Shown in pieces: positions 13,001-25,000 of a stretch of 64,000 bases of DNA (position 1 is the first letter of the stretch; every line of letters begins with the position of its first letter). This DNA is from Ctena decussata (lineage: Eukaryota > Mollusca > Bivalvia > Lucinida > Lucinidae): NCBI GenBank assembly GCA_963989385.1, contig OZ022509.1:77336667-77400666 (forward strand), read 5' to 3'. The notes beneath the pieces were generated by a model, which was given only the letters and a program-made list of their open reading frames with translations, was not told the origin of the DNA and searched no databases. The position numbers were made by a program, and so were the translations under genes.

Positions 13001-16000
13001 CAGATGAAAAAAGATGAGGTCTGTGTCCATTTTTTTTTGTCAAAACACACAGGTGAAACAGGTGAGACTATTTTAACAAGGTTGAGCAATTTCATCTACA
13101 CACCAGTGATCATGTAAGTAATGTATTATTTATACTGTAGGTGTTACATAGGTATGCTTGCCTACCCTATATTTAATAAATGCATCCAGTGTACATTACC
13201 TTGTACATGGTTGAACATTTGAGAAAAAGCTACCATTTTCATCTGGTCTACATTACAATTTGAGAAAGAGTTGGAATAAATAATTGCTAGCTCGCTCTTC
13301 ATTATGCAATAACGCACCTTCAGTACTACGTAAATTTTCAATAACGATGTTAATTTCTTTGTTTATTGCACAGAAAACTACCCTTTGATCTTTCCTTATA
13401 AAAACACTTTTTTAAGCAGCATGTATGTCTATTTTGTATTCTAAACTGTAAAGAACAACGAAAATAAGAAGTCTGCTAACTTTCAGGGAGATAAGTTCCT
13501 TTTTTATGGTTTTATGCAGATTTTTACGTTTACCATAAATCACCACCTTAAACTAACTAAAACAATACTCTGATGAAGTTATGGGAGCCATCTTAGCAGC
13601 CTCTACATAGCCGCTTAACACTAGGGTACTTATAAATGAAATCATTTGATTTTTATAATAGGTAGTTTTCTCGTACTTTTTCCATGCAAGTTATATGGTC
13701 ATCAGTCCCATGAGGAATGTCTCGAAGAGGCGATTCAGACGAGGGCAAACATAATGTCATATGGGCAATAGCAATATTTAGATTTGAATTAATTTATTTG
13801 TTTCCCACAGACCTGTCTGTCATAACGTAAATTACATGCGATGATGTCACACTTATACAAAAACGTATATGTTACAGTAGTTGCACATGTTTGCTTGTAT
13901 ATCAGCAATGCCCTTTAGAATCAAAAGCATGAGGCGATGAGTTTCAAAATGTCGGTCGACAAGTTTTGATATTCTGGATTGTACATATGAAATACTCATG
14001 TATATCTGAAAACTTATTCTCGACATCATGCTATGTGTATTTTATGTCTAAAAGTAGTTTGCAAATTGAATTATTGTCAACTTTATAAACAAGAAAACAT
14101 CTATAAACACAGAACATACATGACAATATATGCTTTTCTATTTAATTGAATCGCTTAATAGTAATTTAAATGACTAATTTACCAATTTGGTAACGTAAAC
14201 TACATGAGATTGATTTATCTACACTGAATTTTATTCTGCTTCACAGCTCACACTTTTAAAGTTCTTGCATCTGTATGTGTAAACACCGTTACAAATAATT
14301 TTATGGCTATTTTTCTGCATTAGATTTCAGATGGCAATAATTGTAAACAATTTATGTATTGTAAACAACACAATGCTAATGAAGCCAACTGTTTGTAATG
14401 TAAATGTTGAGCTAGAAATATATGATAGCTTGCTTAAAAAGATATAATTTACTAAATTGAACCATGTTGTTCATATATTTATTCAGTGCAGTCCTCGATT
14501 TATAAAATATTAAAGTTAGCTCTATGAATGCATGTACATTCAGAAAAACAGGTGTACGGACGGACACATACACAGTTTGATTGAACAGAAACTATATTCA
14601 AGTATGCTTTACTATTGCCGAATGAGGTTTTGAATATGCTCAGCATTGAACTGCAGTGATATTTATTCCTCAAATGTGCAATAATCATTTTCATAGCAGT
14701 TTTTCGTGATTTTGCACTTAATGACCTTTGACCTCGTGTACTCGGTACACAATGGGCAGTCAGGCTTGGCAACCGGCAAAAAATAAACAAGGACATATCG
14801 GTAGGTATTTTTAGCATGGTTGCCCATCATGCCGCGAAAGTGCCCACAACTCATTTTCTAGAGCACTTTTCTCGAATCCGCCACCTGACTAGACAATTTG
14901 CAATCGAAAACGCTGTTTCTAATGGTTTTTGATTCGCGTTCGTCGACTGCATGAGCGTTTTCGATTGCCGCCTACCCGGTGTACTACTGGTTAGTGGCTT
15001 CCATGTAGCTTTGCATAGCAACTCCTAGAGATGTTTACATTTTGGTGTCTTGAGAAATACAAGGTAAGTTGTTGTTACTCGTAAGGAGGTAAATGTTGTT
15101 ATTTTTCTAATTCTCATAACGCTGGTCTCTACTTAAGGTGCGGAACGGTTCAATGGCTGTAGCTCAAGGTACCCGTCTATTAAGGAGATGAGCTATCTGA
15201 CGACATTACTGCCGTGACAACCGGACCAAAACATAGCTGAAAAAAAATCCTGACTTTTGATGGGAATCGAACCCGGAACTCACGGGTGAGTACATTGCTC
15301 TAACCACTGAGCCAAAGAGTTAACTCTCTGACGCAGTTGTCAGAGATTGAATATAATTATAACGAAGCTATGCGCAAATCTACTATTGTAGATAATGGAA
15401 GTTAGGAGAGTTGGCCCGTAACAACTTCAAGGAAGTCATCATTTATGATGACTGAACGCCATTTTGGCTTAGAATGTCCGATCTCGGACGAGCCACCATC
15501 CTAGTAGCCCCATCCTACGACATTACTGCCGCAACAAACGGACCAAAGCATAGCTGAAAAAATTAGTGACTTTTGCTGGGAATCGAACCCGGCACTCACG
15601 GGTGAGAATTCAATGCTCTAACCACTGAGCCAAAGAGTTAACTCTCTGACGCAGTTGTCAGAGATTGAATACCGGTATATACAGAAGCTATGCGCAAATC
15701 TACTATTGTAGATAATGGAAGTTTGGAGAGTTTGCCCGTAACAGCTACCTAATTTAGCCTTTTATAATTAAACAGTGAATCCATAACCATACCGATCTCT
15801 TTAGGATGCCCCCATTAGCATCAATGATGACGTAGAAAAGGCAAAAGTACACCGAGATGTATTTCGACCATCATTGGTCAGTTAGGTTATAAAACTTGAG
15901 AATAATCTCAAACTCAAAATAAAGCTCACTGATTGGCTGCTTCCGAGCATGTGCTCGGAAGCAGCAAATCAGTGTGCTTTATTTTGAGTTTTGAGATTGT

Positions 16001-19000
16001 ACTCAAGTTTTATAACCTCTGGGCCAGACTATTTATTTACCTGAAACCCACTACTGAACTTCCGTTATAGAAGTCACTTAAGTCACTGCTACCCATAATG
16101 CTGTTCATCTGGAAGAAAGAAAGAACACAACTAAATTTCCGGTTCAAAATACCATGACTTTTCAGTATCTACACACCATCAATAACATAAAGAAATTAAA
16201 ATTATTTACCTGACCTTCTTTGAATAATAACGTAATTTACACGAAATCATTTGTCTTTAGAAGCGATGCTATGTCACTCATAGTGTCGTGCCAGACTGTC
16301 CTAAATGTAACTGTTTTCAACATGGAAATTGTTTTTATAATAATGCCACGATGAATAAGTGCGCAATGGACACAATTACATTACTTATGGATCAACCCTC
16401 AATGTTTTATGATAATAAAAAGTGGATTCATCAAAATTTCATTAATTTCCCCCACTTTTCCCATCTTTTACAACCTAAAATGTATTTGTGTTTCCCAGAA
16501 CTAAATAACTGGCTTTGGCAACCATGAATATACATGTAACTGAATATAATTTGACAGTGGTAATATCAGTCGCATCCTAGGCTCCTTCACACTGCCTGCC
16601 TACATACTAAAGAATCCATCTATCCCTCTTAGTTGATGCCAGACCTGTGATGAAGATGAATTCTTGAAACCCCAGAAAAGTAAATATTTGAATTTGCAAA
16701 CAGTGTAGATCCAGATGAGGCGGCTCATAATAAGTCGCCTCATCTTGAGCTTTACTGTTTGCACTCTAGTCTTTAAATTTTCTGCATAACATAGTTTGGA
16801 TGACACACGTTTTGAAATTTTGCAGATGTCAATTTTGTCGTCTGCCTTTTTGGCGCTACGAAGCGCTAAAACTGAGAAGAGCCATCGGACATTATATTGC
16901 ATTTGCGAGCATCGCAGTCATATGACAAGCCAAATGCAAAGTAAGTCTACAATAGTAAGTCTACATAGGTTTGCAAATTAAAAACCTATGTTTGGACTTC
17001 TAACATAGGTTTGAAATTCACTAACATAGGTTTCTAAACTTCTGACATAGTTTTTTAAAGTTCTATCATAGGTTTTTGAAGTTCTATGCTAGGTTTTTAA
17101 GGTTCTGTCATGGGTATTTTAAATTATATCATAGTTTTTTTAAAGTTTAATCATAGGTTTAAAAACACCTTCTAACCTAAGTTCGGAGCAAATCATGGTT
17201 GTCAACTGCACAATAAGTCTACAAACCTAGGTTTGCACATCATGATCAGGGGTTTATATTCAAACAGGTTTATGGTTTTCAGTCACTGTATGTATCCACA
17301 ATAGAAATTATATAGTATGGTGAGTAAGTAAGTAAGTAAATTCTTTATTTAGAGAGGGTAACCCATTTGGTATAACCAATCTTCCATGGGGCCCTCTTTC
17401 AAGTATGTATCATAATATGGTGACTGATTTATGCCATTTCGTCTTTTCGTTTAGCGCTCTTTTCAGTTCGGTCTTGTCTAAAGCGCCGGCCCAGCAGGCA
17501 CAACTTTGAATCAACATTAAATCAACCTCGATTCAACGTCATAACGTTGAATCAAGGTTGATCCAATGTTTATTCAACGATGCATGCCCAGTAGGCCTAT
17601 TCTCGCAGAAAGACCTGTAATAAATTGTGTACCTACCAAAGTTTCAACGTTGATCTTGAGATTGGTATACACTAAACTTGTAGGGTTGTCTAGGTCCGAT
17701 GTGTACGGTTGGTCCAGTGTGAGGCCTACTTCATAAGACACCGCTGTGGATGAGAAATACCATATTAATCCTATTAAACGGCCCTGCTCTAATAAACGCC
17801 CCCTGCCTCTTTCAGAAAATAATGTTTTACTTTGCATGAATTCCTGTTTGCTTCTCTCGATAAGGTAGCTCTTGGAACTTATGGGGTCTACTCTTAAAGG
17901 AAAGAATTTGCTCATAGAGAAGCAAATTCTTTTCTTTAAGAGTTGACGCTAACCTCTACTGAGATGAGAGGCAAAATATAGTAAAGTTACTACCCCGGAA
18001 AGTATACAAATTCATCTTAATACTCTTTATTAAAGGAATTTCGGCAGTGGCTGGTTTACTACACTTTAGGCTCTAAAAATGCATCATTTTCACAAAATGC
18101 AACGCCCCCGGGGCCTTTGATAGGACTAATACGGTAACTGATATTAAGGGACACCGATACATGTCAAAGACAGAAATCTCGCTTAGAAATGTGTCCCTCT
18201 GTTTTCAGGGGATACCACTTTATAAGGTGAGCACCGGATCCTATGGGAGCTCCATAAAGAAAGTAATTAGCCACCCTACGACAAGCTTCTTTTAAATAAT
18301 TGACTACTCCTGGAACAATTTCTTTTCGTTACAAGAAGCCTCTGACAGACAAGGGCGAAGGTGGGCAAATACTTTTACCGCTGTGTAGATATAAATATTC
18401 ACCATATGATAAGTAATTTAAATGTCTATGGAAAACAGGGTGGTAGCTGTGGCAAGGGCGAGGGGGTTAGGCGTTGTTTACAGTATAGTTTTAATAACCT
18501 GCTTGCTGATGCTTTAAAGTTTTTAACGGATTGTTCCAATTTCGGACTTGAACATTTCTCATTACAAAAATGTTATTTAAGGTCAGTGGGTATACTTGCA
18601 GGGGAAGCAACTCTGCCATTTTAATTTTCACCCTCTTCTAAAGGACTTCTTTGCTTAAGGCGTGAATTTTCCCCATGATTTAAAAGTTATACGGATCACT
18701 GACTTTTGCTTTGCATTTATGACTATGTCTTGTAACTTGCATGACAAATGAATTTTCAAGTGTTTGTGCCTATGTAAAGTACGTTAAACATACGTTGACG
18801 TTGACGTCATTGTTGAGATAAATTGTAAATTATCCTCAAACTGATCGTTGAAATAATGATTTATTGTATACATTTCACCTTTTTTTGACTTACATTACTT
18901 ACATTACAGACAACACTAGATAGTTTTGACTATATGTATGTGACCTTGACCTCATTTTCAAGGTCATGGTACACAATATAATCCTTGAAGATCACAGTGC

Positions 19001-22000
19001 TACTGTTGACCATTCTTCTTCTTTCGCTTATTGAGTATCGTTCCCCCCCCCCCCCCCGTGACCCAGCTTCCCACTCATATATATTGCGTACTTCCATCGC
19101 ATAAGTGTACTGCACGAAGGAAATGCTGGGTCACGGGGGGGGGGGGGGGGGGACAGTACTTGTATTTTAATTATAGTGAAGCGTTCTCTTTTGGCCGCTT
19201 TGACCGGAAGTATAACTGTGGTTTTGCATGTTTAAATGCCAGTCAGGCGTAACAAGAAGAAAATCATTGCTTTGTATTGTGATATGCATGTATTTAGCAT
19301 GCATTTATGACAAAAATGTATGGAATGAATGACTGATTTCAATATTTTTATTACCTCAAAAATTGAGGTATGCGAAAACCTTGAATTAAGGGTAGGTAGG
19401 GTCAAACTGGATTATCTCCCCATGTCTTTGGGTTTGAATCACAAATGATCTGATTTCGTACCGCTTTCATATTTGTGGAAGCTCCGCTAAGAAAAAAATG
19501 CACACTTTATACTTTTGAAAATTCGGACCTGTCGCGCCGATCTAATGGGGAAAATCCTCGCCTTAATCGAAGAAGTCCTTAGGTCAACCCTTAAAAGAAA
19601 GCATTAGCTCGACAAGGATAAAACTCTTACCATGAAGACTGAACACCTTCCGGTGAATATTTTTACTTTTATTGAGTTTTGCACATCAGAAATTCCTGTG
19701 AGCTAACAGTGTAGACCCTGTAGAACTGGGTTTGCACTATTTGTATATGTCCCTTAAGCACACCGTATAAGCGGCAATCGAAAACGCTCGTGCAGACGAC
19801 GACTGTGGATCAAAAACTGTTAGATTAAAATCTTAAAAAGTTCCTTCAAGAGCAGAGAATACATACAGAAGTAGGAACATGGGCCAGACTACGTAGTTTC
19901 GGCTAATAAAGCCTCGTCAGTGACCCTGACAATATCTGGTGACGAAACCAGAAAAAAAATTACTGTAATTTCTTAATTTTAATTGGACAGTCGATTCAAA
20001 GACTGATTAGTTTCAGCGATTTCGATTCAAAGACTGATTAGTTTCAGCGATTTCGATTCAAAGACTGATTAGTTTCAGCGTTTTCGATTGCAAATTTGCG
20101 CCAATTTGCATCCGAAAACGCTGATTTCTAACGGTTTTTGATCCGCGTTAATCGTTTATTAAGAAAATTTTCGATTGCCGCCTATCCGGTATGTTAAACG
20201 GATCTCCAGTCTAAAAAGGCTTGAAGAACTGCTGTTTGTGCTATTTGGTGTGTATGGGTATACCCGTATGTATGTGTATATTCCGCATTATAGCAAAGGG
20301 AAACAGCTTTTGTGGGCTTCTGCCAGAAACAAAAGCTAACACTAATAATGGACTCATCCAAATGATTAAGGACTGACATGTCCACTAGTCAAGAAAAGGT
20401 TTAACATTTTAAATTGCAGTAAGATCTACTTGACATTATCAAAAAATACATATTTTACATGTGACTCGGCTCGAACGGTTCGACAAAACTGCTTGGGTAA
20501 ACTCTAACAATACCCAGGTGTTCCCCGGGCTACTCGGAGATATGTATGCTACATATCTTCGAGCAGCTCAAGGAATACCCAGATAATCAAGCCGAACGTG
20601 CCCACTGTGTATGTGTTGGGTCAAGTCAGGTAAAATTGGACAGCAGGTTAATTCGGACAGAGAGATTGTTTCCTTTATATGTCAGTTGTTTGGAATTAAA
20701 ACAAAATTAAATGGACAATAAGTGCAAATCCTGATGAATCTCATCTGGATTTTCAGTGTTTGCAATGGTATGTCCGAATTTACCCGCTGTCCTAAGTTAC
20801 CCGAATCGACCCTACCTGTTGTATCTGGAGTAGCCGTTGTTGGAGTATCAGTGGTAGACTTAGTTGTGGTTATTTCTGCTGGTTCAGACATAGTTGTTAT
20901 AGGTCCGGGTCCAGTCGTTGTCTGTCCGGATTCTGTCGTTGTTTCTATGGATTCAGTCGATGTTTGTCCGGCTTCAGTCGTTGTTTGTCCGGCTTCAGTC
21001 GTTGTTTGTCCGGCTGTAGTCGTTGTTTGTCCGGCTTCGGTCGTTCCTGTTGCTTGCTGAGACATACTTGTAGTTTCTGCGTCCGCTTTGGACTCAGACT
21101 TTCTAAACACTGAAAACGTAAAGCATGAACATTTAAACTGTTATTCTTTTTTTTTCGTCAAAGGAATTCAAATTTTCGAATCACCTTTTGCGGGGTGCTC
21201 CACAGAAAACAACCTAAACGACAGAACCAGCAGACTTCGGATAACTTACAGACTGGTTGCAGAACAAACTTTGATCTCCTTCAGCGAAACAAATGCAATG
21301 CTATAAGCAAGGATTTTGCAGACATAATATTTCGAATCTAAAACTCAATATATTTGTCAATAATATCTAAGTTGTAGACAAAGTATTTAGAAAAGTAAAC
21401 TAGTACACGTATCTTTATAAGGAACTAAAGCACAGACTGAGTACTCGCAGAGTCGCTTGGTAAACGTGCAATTCTATTCCCACCTAGATAATAAAACAGC
21501 CAAGCTCCTGGTTGGTTGATTTGATGCTTAACGTCCACGGTAAACAACTATGGTCATGTCGGGACGGTCAGTTAACCTAACCACACTATTCCTGGGCAGG
21601 CTTAGACCTCCTAAGCGGTTAACCAGTACTAAGTGCACATACTTTCGCCAGTAACTGACAACTGCCCTTCTTGAATCAGCGGAAGGAGAAACGAAAGTAT
21701 GTGGCCAGACCGGGATTCGAACCCAGGACCTCTGACTTACGAGTCAGGTGCCCTACCGATTGCGCTACCCGGCCCGGCAAGCTCCTGGTAATCGATAGCC
21801 AAATTTTAATGGTATTCGACTCACATGAATATAAAGCATCAAAGTTTGAAGCTTCAACTTAAAAATATATGTCACTAGCGGAGTGGTGGAACTGAAGTTT
21901 CGGTTTGACCACTTTTTGGAGTTTTGTGATGACAGCTGGCCAGGGCCTAGGACTTCAATCATTCTTTAAAGTTAGGGACACCTTAGCTTTATGGGAGGTA

Positions 22001-25000
22001 AATTAATAGCATTTAATAAGTATTTTTCGCAATGAGTTTGTGTATAATTGATTCATTACATCCAAAACTGGTTCACTGGCTTAATTTTTCATAGTAATTA
22101 TTAGTATGCAAGTATAAACAGATCTTAAAGTTAAGGTCACCTTAACTTTAAGGATTTATTTAAATTCTGGGCTCAGTCCTTTTATTTCAAAGTAAATATT
22201 TTGCAAAATATATTTCCACATGAGATATGGTTCGTATAGCATAGTTATATTTTGGAAACTTTTTTTTTTAATTTACAGGCGGGAATGGAATTGTATGTTT
22301 ACCAGACCAGACACTCACCTCCGAAATATAGTCCCAGGCCCAGACCAAGGGCCAGGACAGCGAGAAACACAACAACACACAAAATTATGTGGCACCGTTT
22401 CCTGTTCACTCTGAGTGTGAAGTCATCACTGGCGCCACGATCATCTGTCAGGAAATGAAAAAAGAATTAATTATATTTAAGCGTATAGTTAAGTGTCAAA
22501 AAGCAGTCAACTTCTGACAGATGGTATATTCTTCCATGGCAAGGGAATCACATCTCTAACCAATATTTTTTTTCAAAATTTGTTACGTACATGTAAAGAT
22601 ACATACAAATCATCTGACTATAGGATCTGACGGTAAGCGTAATGCTTATATGATAGTCATTTCTCACCCATTTATGAACAGTGGATTCTTCCACCAGACT
22701 GCAGCGCATTTCCAATTTAAGGGGTGTCAGTTTTATTTAAGATTTAATAGTATATTAAAAAATTCCAATATTCAAGGCAAACAGTGTAGACACTGATCAC
22801 ACGACGCACACGCGTCGTCTAATCTGGTTCTACACTGCTTTCCATTAAACATTTTTATTGACTACTAGCTATAAAGGGCTAAGAGGAAGGCGTTTTAATC
22901 TTGCGTTGTTCCTACCTTGATGCAACATTGTTCCTACGTTCGACGTTGCGTCAACTTTTAGGAGATAGATCATCTCTAACGGCGATTTGTTAAGTATATT
23001 AAAAACAAAACAAAAAAAAAAACATTCTTTTTACTTTTTTACTGTCAGCTGTACAATAGAGCATATCCCGAGTTCGGAGTGCAAGTGATATAAGTAAAAA
23101 GTATGCAAAGAAACAATCAAAACAGGAACTGAAACAATCAAAATCCAAATCCAGCCCTCAAACCATAGTTGGAAGCAACTAAGATTACAAATAATCAAGA
23201 TACAGAGAACATATGGCCAACCGAGTGAGCAGCTTGTTTCCAAAAGGTGGCCACTCAGCAACCCAAACCGAACCAAAAATAATAAGAACATACATAAGGT
23301 AAAACATCACAGACACTCTGACACCAAAAACAGGCAACAGAGAACCACAACAGAACTACCGCCTTGGAACGGTCAGTAATGAATTACTGGGGGGCTTAAA
23401 TCGATTTTACAGGCCCAACCTCACCCTCAGTTTCTGAAGTGGTACAAAACATTTAGTTGGTTGTTCAGTTCGCATGATAACCCTCTAACTCGTCAATAAA
23501 TCATCACGGTAAACACATAAATCAAATTTCAACACCATGAAGCAGCAAAGACGAGGACTGAACAGATACAACGGGCCGTCTGACAGGTGGAGATCCCTGG
23601 CCTGCCAAACAACCCCACTGGAAATCTGAAGCAAAAGGTCACCAGTTGAGCCCCGGTGGACCAAGCAACAGACAAAAAGGCTCCGGTCCCAACCAACTAA
23701 AATATATAGCTTTAGGTCGGGGCCATCATAGAGTCTGACGCCCGATCCCCCGGTGTGCAATTAAATAGTGCAGCAAAGTTATCAACCGTGATTGGGTTAA
23801 TCACTAAGCATGCAGACTGTCGCATAACATTTAAGTTATAGCCAATACGTTTGTGACGTATTATTATTTTTCGGAATTGATCAGAAAAATCAGTCCTACC
23901 CATAATCTTTTTGAATTTGTATACTAAGTCACCATAAAATTCTGGTTCCGATAGGCCTTGGTGTAAAAGAAATTTTAATCCGACATCAAATTTTGAAACC
24001 AATTCATGGTGTCTGCGATAGAATTTAGAAAACGCCTTTCTAAGCTTATGATACCGATAGCCCTGTTGAAGAAGTTTAGCAGTTAAACATTTATTACGAG
24101 CATTAAAGTCATCTACATGACTACACACTCTAGCAAATCTTATAAGTTGAGAAATATACACTCCATAAGAGGGACGACGTGGAACGTCACCATCCAAAAA
24201 TGGAAAATTAACTATATCAAAGTCAAAGTCATCACGTTTATCATAAATTTTAGAAGATACAAAACCGTTAGAAATAGATGTAAATCCAAAAAGGGGGCCT
24301 CGGTATCTGAAGTATTAGCTTTATTCAATTTAAGTTCAGGTGGGTAAATGTGGTTGACCATGCTTTCAAAATAAGGATTATCAATATTCAGAAGATCGTC
24401 TAAATATCTAGAGGTTGAGTTAAATGCCTCAATGATAACAGCTTGATTATCAACAGAAAGAGAAGTCATGAAATCTCTTTCATAACAAAATAAAAACAAA
24501 TCGGCCACAAGAGGAGCACAATTTGTACCCATCGGAATACCAACAATTTGTCTGTATAACTTATTACCAAATCTGATGTAAATATTATCTAAGAGATATG
24601 ATAAGGCGTCACATACATTCTGACATGACCAACGTTCATATCCTCTATATATATTTTACGGTCAGTAGAAGTGAAAAACGCTTTCTTATCGTTACAGGCA
24701 ATATAAAGGGTATCTTCATTTTTGGAGAACTTTTTGAAGACCCTCTCAATCAAATCAACAAGTTTTTCCTTTGTTAAATTATGGGGTAATGTGGTATAAA
24801 GAGTAGAAAAATCATAAGTGGACAAACCAGTCGCACGGAACCTTCTTGACTTCAGTTTACTAAGTACCTCACCAGAATTTTTTATAGACCAAAACATATT
24901 TTTCCCTGACCTCTCATACACTGTCTCATAGTACCAAATGGCACGAGATTTCACAGCAGTGAGGCAAGAAGTTAATAATTTAGATAATTCTGTAGTAGTA

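Larger units (their letters stand above)
10692..13552. mobile_element. Second-level inverted-repeat element nested in the 7.2-kb structure
   Basis: TTAAGGTGGTGAT at 10692 faces ATCACCACCTTAA at about 13540-13552. The arms of roughly 200 bases share AAAAATCTGCATAAAAC, AAGTGTTTTATAAGGAAAG and ATCAAAGGGTA. The sequence between them is the E0 element plus another foldback (12893-13352). Confidence 0.75.
7801..14982. mobile_element. 7.2-kb structure with long terminal inverted repeats
   Basis: The left end ACACCGGGTAGGCGGCAATC is the exact inverted partner of GATTGCCGCCTACCCGGTGT at 14963-14982. Similarity continues inward for about 270 bases on each side (to about 8075 and from about 14712). Shared parts include GTTAGAAACAGCGTTTTCGA, GTGGGCACTTTCGCGGCATG and GTCAAAGGTCATT. 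No transposase-like frame is visible, so it is non-autonomous or decayed. It lies wholly in intron 5 of the SEA gene and contains two further nested elements. Confidence 0.75.

Noticed and set aside
12535..13117. Overlapping ORFs of 62-133 residues near 12.5-13.1 kb
   Set aside because: They are translations of tandem units and a CGTA microsatellite in E0; the frames repeat with the units.
16288..16527. Plus-strand ORF with several Cys (MPDCPKCNC..)
   Set aside because: The Cys pattern stops after 30 residues, there is no splice context, and it lies antisense within a SEA gene intron.
20682..20815. Extension of the Thr-rich ORF past its donor to a stop at 20682
   Set aside because: After the CAG|gtaggg donor the composition changes to ordinary intron sequence, and the next SEA exon fits the donor phase.
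21705..21777. Functional tRNA-Thr (CGT loop) on the minus strand
   Set aside because: The acceptor stem pairs imperfectly, the sequence continues into a SINE body, there is a flanking target duplication, and the same unit is repeated at 52845.
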